Source of the DNA: Beaufortia kweichowensis
Taxonomy: Eukaryota > Chordata > Actinopteri > Cypriniformes > Gastromyzontidae
Length of the DNA stretch: 64,000 nucleotides
Assembly (NCBI GenBank): GCA_019155185.1
Contig: CM032815.1
Location: forward strand, 1,373,001 to 1,437,000
Direction: 5' to 3'
Below are positions 55,012 to 64,000 of the stretch, piece by piece. Position 1 is the stretch's first letter. Every line of letters starts with the position of its first letter. The notes beneath the pieces are model-generated. The model did not search any database, was not told the DNA's origin, and saw only the letters and a program-made list of their open reading frames with translations. A program made the position numbers and the translations under genes.

Positions 55012-55640
55012 TAAAGGGGTCATATGATGCAATGTCTAATTTTCTTTAGTGTTTTTGCATGTATAAGATCTAGAAAGCTCAAGTCTCAAACCTAAAGAGC
55101 CACACTTTACTAAAACACCTCATTCAAAAACGCCCAAACGTATACGCAAAGAAAGAAGGTGAAGAAAGACTTTTTGTCTCGCTTTTTAAAATATTATTTT
55201 AAAAAATATCATTACTGTCACACACTTGAGGTATTCGGGCCAATCACAACGCACTGGATCGCTGGCAAATCAGAGCACATTGCGCTTTTCAGAACGATGA
55301 GCTTTGTAAAAATTTTACGAAAGGCGGGGCAGAGCTATTACTGTATATGTTATATAACAATATAAACTAATTGATTACACGCATTATATTATGTGCAAGA
55401 GATGACTGCTGCTCTTATTACATGTAAACACGCCTGCGTTCATTCTCGTATTACCCAGTAAAAGTACAGGGGTGTTAGATGTGATACAGCGGTACTGTCC
55501 TGCCTGCGCAGAAAGTATGACACCGAGAAAGAAAACTAGAGCGATGAGTGCCCATGTCACCCATGCCTATATCCGCCATGGCACAAAAGGTTCTTTGCAG
55601 TGGAAAAGATTCTTTAAACTATATAAAAGAAAAGGTTTTC
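55012..55640 (+). repeat. 'GGGGTCATATGATGC' DNA-transposon-like repeat
   Basis: The left end 'AAAGGGGTCATATGATGCAA' and internal 'AAACACCTCATTCAAAAACG' match a widespread cyprinid non-autonomous element. The later part near 55,575-55,635 is a separate 'AAAGGTTCTTT' repeat fragment. The 90-codon frame at 55,472 lies in this repeat zone and shows no domain. Confidence 0.55.
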
Positions 55641-55819
55641 AAAACACTTTTGACAGAAACACCACAGACCACTTTATGTATCTGCAGCAGGACACAGAGA
55701 TATTCACACAGCTTTACAATTATATGAATGTATACAGTATATGATACAGTTTTATTGTGGAACAGAGCTACATATTATGGACCACAGCTACAGTAGATCT
55801 AGATTATTTTTGATCTCAT

Positions 55820-55984
55820 TGGTCACATGATTTTGGACGTTGCCCACTGATCTCATACTGTATCAGTTCCGTTTTATTGTGTATATAAATAGTGATAAAA
55901 ACGTCAAAAGAGAAGAGAGAGAAGAGAAGAACATAGGAGCAACATTCACCATTAGCAGTTTACTAGTGATTAACTAGTGATTAA
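55820..55984 (+). promoter_or_regulatory. locus 6 upstream region, duplicated as relics
   Basis: The segment contains 'ATCAGTTCCGTTTTATTG', a TATA-like 'GTATATAAATAG' (about 55,880) and 'TACTAGTGATTAACTAGTGA' just before the start codon. Two decayed copies lie upstream at 53,545 and 54,385. The TATA-like box sits at a plausible distance for a core promoter, but use is inferred. Confidence 0.5.
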
Positions 55985-57288
55985 ATGCCTGACATGTCTT
56001 ATGTTACTTATCACAATGTGCTCAAGAAAGAGGGAGCAGACGGAAAAAGAATGGAGATGAAACATCAGAATGAAGAACACTTCAGGACACAGGCAGAGTT
56101 CAATACATACAGACAACCGCAACAAAATACAGGTAATACTATTCATTTATTTGCTATAAAACCAGATTGAAAAGAATATGATGAGTTAAATTTCATGTCT
56201 ATCATCTACAGTAAGTGAGTCTACGAGGAAGAGAAGTTGCAGATCAGTGATGGTGTGTTTGGTGGTGTCGTGTGTTCTTCTACTGACTGCGGTCATAGTG
56301 TTGTGTGTCCTGATCTACACAAACAATCACCTGTACAACAAAACTGCACTTTGGACGATTAATAACAAAGCAGGTAATTCTGTGCACAAATAAAAACTAT
56401 GCAAAATGAACACGTACTGTACATAGCCATAAGTCAGTATGGGGAGCCTGATCGCATGGGAATTCATACACATCGTACAAGGCTAATTTGTATGAATGTG
56501 TACAATGTGAATCATAAAGAAACATATGATTATTATAAAAAGGCAATGTTAAAAGCCCTCCCCTAACCCTAGCGTCACTGGGGAGAAGGCAAATCATACT
56601 AAAACATACTTATACATTTGTACAAATTAGCCAACTAGTAAAATACTGTATGCATGAATTCTAGCGAGATTGTGTTGGCATGGGTGGGAATTATAGGATA
56701 ATAGCTAATCTGTTTGTGTTTACAGATGATTGGACTTACTACAGATCCAGTTTTTACTACATTTCATCTGAGAAGAAGAGCTGGACTGAGAGCAGAAAGT
56801 TCTGTAGAGACAGAGGAGCAGATCTGATCATCATTAACAACAAAGAGGAACAAGTGAGTAGAAGATACTTTGTCGATGCTGCAGGCAACAGAAGGTCAGT
56901 AAAATTGCTGTTATATGAATAAGTTGCTATTTCATCCTCTTAGGATTTCTTTCGAAGAAATTATGATTCAGAAAGCTATTGGATTGGTCTGTCTGACAGT
57001 GAGAAGAGGGCATGTGGAAATGGGTTGATGACAGCACACCAACCACTGAGTGAGAAATCACTAAATTTAACTGATTATTATTCAATAAATGATTCTTACA
57101 GTCAGTATCATATCACACAGAAAAGCAACCCTGAAGATCTAATGTTGATCTGTTGTTTTAGATTCTGGAAGTCTGGAGAACCTAACGGCCATAGAAGAGA
57201 AGACTGTGCTATAACTTATTCAGAATGGTGGTATGATTATCCATGTACTGATGATTATAAATGGATCTGTGAGAAAAACATTTTTTAA
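55985..57288 (+). pseudogene. C-type lectin receptor locus 6, CD209-like, ITIM tail, one-base deletion
   Basis: Exons are 55,985-56,132, 56,212-56,373, 56,726-56,853, 56,944-57,049 and 57,162-57,288. The tail begins 'MPDMSYVTYHNVLKKEG'; VTYHNV (residues 7-12) is an ITIM match and YHN a Grb2-type site. Exon 2 encodes the usual membrane segment but almost no neck, ending 'NKTALWTINNKAG'. The CTLD shows 'RKFCRDRGADLIIINN', 'YWIGLSDS', 'GEPNGHRREDC', 'WWYDYPC' and WICEK. EPN is present and WND is WYD. Exon 4 is 106 bp instead of 107: one A is missing near 57,005 relative to locus 1, so normal splicing would frameshift and stop early in exon 5. The shifted frame runs open through intron 4 into the correct exon 5 frame. 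It may be a young pseudogene, an allele or a base-call error. About 223 residues are expected if intact. Confidence 0.83.
56440..56695 (-). repeat. 'TTAGCCAACTAGT' repeat inside locus 6 intron 2
   Basis: 'ACAAATTAGCCAACTAGTAA' and 'GCGAGATTGTGTTGGCATGG' are the reverse-complement counterpart of the element at 28,015-28,212. It enlarges intron 2 of locus 6 compared with the other loci. Confidence 0.55.
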
Positions 57289-57483
57289 TAAGTTGTAAAA
57301 TGAGTTAAATGTATATTTAGTAAATTCTGAATACAGAGACTGTCTGAGCGGGATACAATTTGATAAATGATATAAACATAAACATATACTTATTATAGGT
57401 TATATCATCCACAACAAAACATGTTTAATCATTTATTATATTGCGATTATGCCAATAACCTTTTACTTTACATGATATATTTT

Positions 57484-57489
57484 AATAAA
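57484..57489 (+). promoter_or_regulatory. polyadenylation signal, locus 6
   Basis: The AATAAA follows the cluster-wide 3' end block 'TACATGATATATTTTAATAA' and is partly duplicated (AATAAATAAA). Confidence 0.6.
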
Positions 57490-57974
57490 TAAAGCTTTGT
57501 TCTGTGTGTGTGTATTTTACCCCAATGTTGTTAAAAATATAAAATATATACATTGTATTGGTGTGGACTTCTGATTTGCAAAATATTGGTAATGTTTAAG
57601 AAGGGTTTCTTTTTTGCCATTTCTGCACATGAGCTTTCACCTGTAAAAATACCAAACCATTTACCACACCTTTAAATAGCACATCTCAAAGATATTTTGT
57701 CTTTTGAAAACACGTACTTGGAAGCCATGTTATTTAATGAAATAGCAAAAACTACACAGTAAGAGCATTCATCATCAACAGTACAAAAAGCAGACCCAGG
57801 GAACTGAAAATTTTATATGATGGTTACAGTATATGCCATAAGTAAAGCATATGCATTTGACATGTAAAAGCTCGGTGTTCGCCTTGGAAAAGTGGATTTC
57901 AACACTTATTTCCTGTCTCCTCTTAAACATGAATAAAAAAATGTTAATAATAAGTTATTGTTTCATCCTCTCAG

Positions 57975-58030
57975 GATTTTGTTCAGAAAATGTCTATAGA
58001 ACTCATCTGGATTGGTCTGTCTGACAGTGA
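57975..58030 (+). pseudogene. isolated CTLD exon 4 relic
   Basis: A pyrimidine-rich acceptor ('TTTCATCCTCTCAG', like that of locus 6) precedes 'DFVQKMSIELIWIGLSDS'. That is the first half of CTLD exon 4. Homology stops at 58,030, before the WKWVDGS part, and no other exon is found nearby. It is the truncated end of an eighth array unit. Confidence 0.8.
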
Positions 58031-58544
58031 TGTAGTTTCATATTCAAAAGACCACTGCCAAACACAGATTTCCTATAGAATTTTACAAAGCTTACCAAGT
58101 TTCAATACAAACTTAATGTTGGTAAATGTGGTTCCTACAACAAGTTTTTACAAAAGATTTTTACGTTTTAGATTTTATACAAAACAACATTAGCACTTTT
58201 AATGCCAAAATTAAATTTTCACTATGATCAGAATATAAAGAATTCACACGTAAAAGACTGAATATATATATACATTTTGATGTAAAAAGGTAAAGAAAGG
58301 CAGTCTAAACTATGTCCTCACATAAAGTTGATTGATGACAGAGCTAAGTAGAAAGCAGTTTATGGAGATTTTTCAGATGAGCTGACTGTTGACTACTGAG
58401 AAAGCTGTTAATGAACTTCCATCTGTTGTGCATTACACAAAATGGCTGTCATGGCATTATAAAATCAGCCCACGAAAGCTCGAGGCAACATGTTTGCATA
58501 GCAGACAATGCAAGTTGTGGATTCCGATGCTAGTTGGATTTCTT

Positions 58545-58670
58545 ATGCCTCAGCTGATAAAGAACTGTGATAGCAATGACGAGGTCATAGGTTTCATTTC
58601 CAGGAAATGCATGCACACAGATCTCAACAAAATCATCTAACAAAATCATAAATGTAATGTAAACAATGTA
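58545..58670 (+). repeat. tRNA-derived SINE fragment
   Basis: 'CTCAGCTGATAAAGAACTGT' resembles box A and 'GAGGTCATAGGTTTCATTTC' box B. 'CAGGAAATGCATGCACACAG' and 'AAATGTAATGTAAAC' are a degenerate body. It is related to the fragments at 27,970 and 34,225. Confidence 0.55.
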
Positions 58671-61029
58671 CACTCAAAACCTCAATGGCTAAAGATGTAG
58701 CCACTAGCACAATTGTCACCTCGTGACTTCTCAAGGTCTTAAAGAGAGAAGGAGACTCTGAGACGGTTCCAGACATACTAATTGACATTTTAAGAGTCAT
58801 TAGAATGGAGAACATGAAATAAGGAGGGGTTTTTGTATGCGACTTGGCCTTTAACCAGCACATAGGCCTGGTGTCTCATAGCAACTGCAGGTGATGTTAT
58901 GTTCCCAACATTACAAAGTCCTGAGCTTTAAACGCTGGATTCAAGGGGAAACTAAACATTTGTGTGCTCTTTGTGTGCTAAAATGTGAGAAGTCTGATGC
59001 TTAGGGAAGGTGTCTGTTAAAAAATGTTTTTTACATACAGTATGTCATTTCTGAATGCCCAAAATAATCATACGGCCAAAATGAAAATTTTACCCCAACG
59101 ATGCCAGAAAGTAATTGCAGCTAAAGATGGTTCCCTTAAGATTTTGAATCATCCGGTGTACTTAGGTTTACACACATTATCTCTTCATTCTGGGCTAGTT
59201 TAGGCCGTATTAACCTTATTTTAAGACATGCTAAGGAATAAGAGATGTTGTATCATGTTCTGATACATAAAACCACAGAAATCAAGGAATCTGTACTTTC
59301 ACACAGTGATTGGCTGATTCACCTCTCATTTACATAAAGATGAACATTTCAATGCCCTCTCTTCAAGCATCATTGTCAATCCCATAATCCCCTGCGCTAT
59401 TCTGACGCTCAGCTCCATGTGGTCATGTGCTGTAAAGTGTATCATAGTCAATTCAAGCAACACACAAACACACACACACATTATTATCGGTTTTCTTCCA
59501 GCCTGTCTTTGAATGGAGGATATTCTAACGCAGTCTGGTGTGTGATAATATTCTTTTGGACTGCTCGACACAAACTCGCTACCCTACATCCTGCCACCAT
59601 TGTGTGCTTAAAATTCCATTCCCCAGGATATCCTTTCAGTTCCTTGCCAAATATTCTCCTCAAACCAGGTCAACGGTACAACATAACACAAAAAGCAACC
59701 TTGTGCTGTGTCAAAACACCACAGAAGGGAGGTTTAAGACCTACCTGATGGTGATGTATCTCTCAGTTGCCTGCTCGATGTAAGGGCAGAACATACATAA
59801 TGAAAAATATGCTCATAAAAGCTCTTGAAACTCATCTGGTCAACTCACAGGGGAAATATGAAGCAGACGCACACTTTTAATGTCAATAGCCAATTAAGTG
59901 GAAAGGTGATATCAGCCGGGTACCGAGCGTTCTGTACCATGTAAATGCCCTCTGAGACCCTCACCTTTCTGCTTTATCGATTTACAACCTTTCCCAGCCC
60001 TTCAGCAACCCTTTATTGATTTTCTACTTTGTTACAATTATTGGGTATTTGTCCTGTGCTTAAGTTCAGCGACATTCAGGAAAGAGGTGTTCACAGATTT
60101 GGGTTTTGGTGCGAATGGTGGGCAGGGGTGACGGGGAGGCTGAAGGTGAAATTAAAAATGTATCGGTCTCTGTGTTTACGGTACAGAAAGTCAAACGTAA
60201 AGGAGAAAATATGAAGCTATCTTCTATTCAAAAGCATCATATACTCCTTCAAGCCTCTGCAGTCTCTCTAACCAGTGATGGACCACAGGAAATGAAACGC
60301 ATGCAATAAAATGACCTTTCAAAACCCCAAAACCTTCTTTTCTGATGTTGAAAAATAAGTACATGCCATAGCAGGATTACTGCTTGCTTTTGACGGTTGT
60401 CATTTCACACAGCAGGCTTTTTTTTGCACCGTGACCAGGTAAAACACAACTTTAGCTATAAAAACACCGCCTTTCATACGTGAAGGGGAAACGTAGACAT
60501 TTCTAAAAGTGGCAATAAATATTATAATGGTTTCTTTGTCTTTCTACAGAGCTAATGTACAACATTTACTCAATCACAGTCATCTTCGTAGCACAATGAT
60601 TTCAAATGGACCACCACTTCCACTTTCAGACCAGCGCTGGTCTGCAAAACTGGTTTACAAATACCACAACCGTCTGTAATTTGATTAACTTAACCAAGTA
60701 AAGTTCCTTTAATATTGTCATCCTGAGTAAATAAATAACTAGATAGTTGGAGGCAATGTAGCAAACAAGCTAATAATCCAAACCAAGTTCCTGTTGTTTT
60801 GTTTCTCCACACCCCATGATAAATGACAGAACCACAAGGTCGTAACAATCAGCATATATATATTCCTCCGGCGTCCCTCGGCTGTGTAATCGTCTTAACC
60901 TGAACCGATTTCCGACAATAACATGCGACCATAAGCCAACGCTATTAGTCGTAATGAGACATTTATTCAAATGTGATTGCACGACTCTTCAACCTAATCT
61001 GGGTTAAATACAAACACGCATTAAAAGGC

Positions 61030-61270
61030 CCTGCCGTGGCTTTGTTTGCAGGAGATTGTGACTATGGCGACAGAGTGTGTTGGGTTAATTATGGCCGTCG
61101 TCCACTATTAGCCGTGATGAGCCCACATTCCAACAGTCTGTTCTCCTAACTTTCGGTCGTCGCTGTATAATGAATCGCAATTCAAAGCAGAGAGGAAGCT
61201 GTTTATCAAAAACAATTAGACCTGATCAGAACGACTCATAATCGCCCTAATCATCTGTTTTTGCATCCTG
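61030..61270. other. candidate conserved non-coding element
   Basis: This is a repeat-free stretch with several homeodomain/HMG-type cores ('GGGTTAATTATGG', 'AAACAATTAGACC', 'CCTAATCATC'). The base composition differs from the AT-rich flanks. It may be a developmental enhancer of cadm2. Pattern-based only. Confidence 0.3.
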
Positions 61271-63019
61271 ATTAAATATGAATCTGATATGATAAGATGT
61301 CACACTGTATTTATCTGAGATGGGGTACGATGTTTGGTTCAACATAGATGAGAGCGGAAGACGGTTTGATGAAGAGATAGGAATATCAATGTCTTTTACG
61401 TCACTTAAAAAGATCTTTTTGCTTTGCTAATTTTTCAAAAAAATTGCTTAAAATAGATGTACACTTTCATTTTGAACTAATAAATTCTAAATAAAAAAAT
61501 GTTCATGTTGATATAATTTTTTTAAATAACTACAATTAAAAAATTTATTTAGATTTAAAAAATTTAAGCAAAAATGAAAATATGTAATATTGAAAAAAAA
61601 ATGTAGTACAGATTTTCATGTGTCTGCTCAATATGTGCAGTGACAGTTATCAGGTTAATAAGAATAGCTAAAAATAATTTGCAAGAATTTTCTTAGTGTT
61701 TATTTTTGTACTATAATATATATATATATACACACACATCTTTACACTTCACACCAATCTGTAATATGTTCTTGGAAAGTAATATTGCTAGTAATTGATA
61801 GTAAATATTGCTATGGACAATAGGTGGGGTTAAAAGCCAAAAAGGTTAAGATCCTGCCCAAGACAATATTAAATAATTTCCTTACCAAAAACTTACTGGG
61901 TTGGCACTCTTAAAACTTTAAAGACTTGAAAGATCTAGTTGTTAAAATTATATAACAGATCTATTTTCCTTGACGGTATAATAATTTATCACTCATAATA
62001 AATGTAAGACACTGACCCTGAACTAAGGGCCATCCTTATTGTTAAGGCCTGCAAAAGCCACAGGACTGGGTCAGTTTTCAGATCTCACCCTCTCCAATCC
62101 TAACTGACAATTACTGACAACTAAATCACAGGCTGACAACAGGAAATCCTCTTACCAGATCATTCTGTGTAACACCTCATGATTTCTGAGGGGCCCGGTC
62201 ACTTTGTGTCATTCAGTAACTGTCAAGTTCAGACCAAACCACCACGGAAATTGCTAGGGAAGTAATGGACATGTACGGGAAAAAAACGACAAAAGAGAGA
62301 GAAGATACGCCACTGAAAATGGAACCTGATTCCATCAGTGAGGAGAGATAAATGGATTCTATGTAAAGGTGGACAGGAAAGAGAGAATTGAAGAGAGATA
62401 AACAGCTCTTGAGACCAGGTTTCCAGCACTTTCTGTGTACCTTAATCTGGGCTGACCCATGCCATTGCTTGTATTTACATGTATATTATGAAATGTTTCA
62501 ACAGATATACACATTGTGACCATGTCTGTGAAAACCAAAGTCACTTTTCTGTGATTTTCTACATAAGATTATTCTGTATAATGTAAAGAACATTTTGAGG
62601 AATATCACCTTTGTATCTTGAGTATGTCAAATACTGAAATCAATGTTTAGAAAGCCAACGTCCTGTATTTGTTATGCAAAATAATAAACTGTGGAGTTTA
62701 TAAAATTATACATTTTAGCATTATAAATTAAATGAAAATGAAAAGTGAGCCTGGTTTTTCACAGACAGCACATTGATTTAAATGATTAAAATTTCTCAAA
62801 AAATTTCAAGATTTGACAAGTTATTTCTGGAGCTAGACAAACTCCTGACAAACTTTCTCTAAACTTCTTTTTCCAGGAACATTTAACCTTGCAAATATAA
62901 CAGTTCAACTAAAAAACCCAAACTCTGCATGAATCCTGCGAGACAGACAGAGAGACAGACATGACCAGAGAATAAAAGAAACGCCTCTCAGCTCAAACTT
63001 TATGTGAGTGATTTAACGG

Positions 63020-63210
63020 TCCAGAGAGCTGTGCCCAGCGGCAGACGGGCAAACAGTTGGCATGCCTCTCATTACGGTGCCAGTGTCCTCTCTCTCTCTG
63101 CCACCTGTCCAGCATACCTAATGCCATCCTGGCATCCAGCCACACCATTGGCTGACATCATCAAAGCAAGTCAGCGTAGGGCGTCACCCCAGACTGGCAG
63201 CCGAGAGACA
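63020..63210. other. candidate conserved non-coding element
   Basis: A GC-balanced, low-repeat stretch includes 'CTCTGCCACCTGTCCAGC' and 'CATTGGCTGACATCATCAA'. The overlapping open frame shows no domain and no convincing splice sites. Confidence 0.25.
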
Positions 63211-64000
63211 GGAAGTTGTCTACTGCCATATGTTTTTGCCCTTCCAAACCACAGGTCATTACAAGTGCGTTTTTTAATTATTTAAGTTTAATTAACCTGT
63301 CTATGCCGTCCTTCTTGCAGGCCAAGAGAAAGCTGGCGGGAAACGGAGGCCGACGGTCTTCAGAAGTGCTAAATGCTCGTGAGATCACAGGAATCACGTC
63401 CCCTCCACAGAATGCCCGACACCGTGTTGTGGATGTATGACAAAACTGTTGGACGGCTTTAAACTCCAACAGCTTGTTGTGGAAACTGTACCGGTTTCAC
63501 AATGTCGTATTACAATACGTTCAGACAGAAAGCTAGAGATGGAGTCAAGATTTGGTTCAACAGTCAACAGGAGCTTGTAATGAAACCGAACCCAGCCGCA
63601 ATCTATTAATAACCTTCCCACAATCAATACGTGCATTAGTGCTCCAGTAACACTATATCCAGATAATGCAATTCATCCCGTGTGCTAAAAAGCCTTGTTG
63701 GCTATATTAAGAAGAAAATAAAACCATACCGTCCTAATTTTAAGATTTAGTTTCACTGTTGTGTTTGACATCCCTACTGTCATAGATATCCAAGCATCCG
63801 TGTAATTAGAAACTTTTTGGTTGAAACTTTCTAGTGTGACCTTTTGATGCCCCTGTAAACACATGAACAAGCATTCCCTCCCATTCAATATGCCCTAGCA
63901 GCATGGCCTCATGGGTAATGTAGTCCATGCTTGTAATACTGAAGAGCATGTCCTGCCATCCCTCTCAGGTGTAGAGTTTTTTCATTTGTCTCCTTTCTCT

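Larger units (their letters stand above)
58031..64000. other. non-coding flank downstream of the lectin cluster
   Basis: No exon was recognised on either strand, including a search by eye for the cadm2 signal-peptide exon on the minus strand. Contents are mostly AT-rich spacer, a SINE fragment (58,545-58,670), short (TA)n/(CA)n near 61,716-61,738, and candidate conserved elements at 61,030-61,270 and 63,020-63,210. Confidence 0.4.

Noticed and set aside
55472..55744. 90-codon frame with CPAC and basic residues, resembling a zinc-binding fragment
   Set aside because: It lies in a zone of two repeat families; a single CxxC is not enough to call a domain.
40001..57288. ITAM or charged transmembrane residue for DAP12-type pairing in the array
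   Set aside because: No paired YxxL/I motifs with ITAM spacing, and the membrane segments contain no Lys, Arg, Asp or Glu.

Overview
The window is vertebrate nuclear DNA, almost certainly a teleost and probably a cyprinid-like fish. It is AT-rich, mostly non-coding, and full of tRNA-derived SINE fragments, palindromic MITE-like elements and very long (GA)n arrays. All recognisable genes are split by GT-AG introns. No bacterial, phage or CRISPR features are present.

Layout. (1) About 1-39,800 is non-coding apart from one exon. That exon (20,300-20,449, minus strand) encodes the first half of the first Ig domain of the synaptic cell adhesion molecule Cadm2. The DNA on both sides reads as cadm2 intron, with repeats and a few low-repeat, CpG- or homeodomain-motif-rich patches that may be conserved regulatory elements. 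(2) About 39,840-58,030 is a tandem cluster, all on the plus strand, of type II membrane C-type lectin receptor genes of the fish CD209-like/CLEC4M-like (group II, 'illr'-like) kind. I resolve six loci with the same five-exon plan: exon 1 cytoplasmic tail, exon 2 transmembrane segment plus neck, exons 3-5 the lectin domain (CTLD). The intron phases are 1-1-0-2. Loci 2, 3, 4 and 5 are intact on paper (213, 258, 256 and 257 residues). Locus 1 carries a one-base insertion in the transmembrane exon and locus 6 a one-base deletion in CTLD exon 4. The cluster also holds relics: a transmembrane/neck exon fused to the end of a CTLD with six perfect-length 11-residue neck repeats (51,949-52,480), a lone CTLD exon 4 (57,975-58,030), and two dead copies of the locus 6 promoter/first exon (about 53,545 and 54,385). 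(3) About 58,030-64,000 is again non-coding, with SINE fragments and candidate conserved elements.

How it fits together. The transmembrane exon and some introns are nearly identical between loci, while the cytoplasmic exon and sugar-binding loop differ. This suggests ongoing duplication and gene conversion of a receptor array whose signalling tails and ligand sites diversify. The tails of loci 5 and 6 contain ITIM-consensus tyrosines, locus 4 has the same slot with Phe in place of Tyr, and only locus 3 keeps the full DC-SIGN-type calcium/mannose ligand set. Because cadm2 runs on the minus strand and its signal-peptide exon is not recognised here, the lectin cluster may be nested antisense inside the long first intron of cadm2. 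That is an inference.
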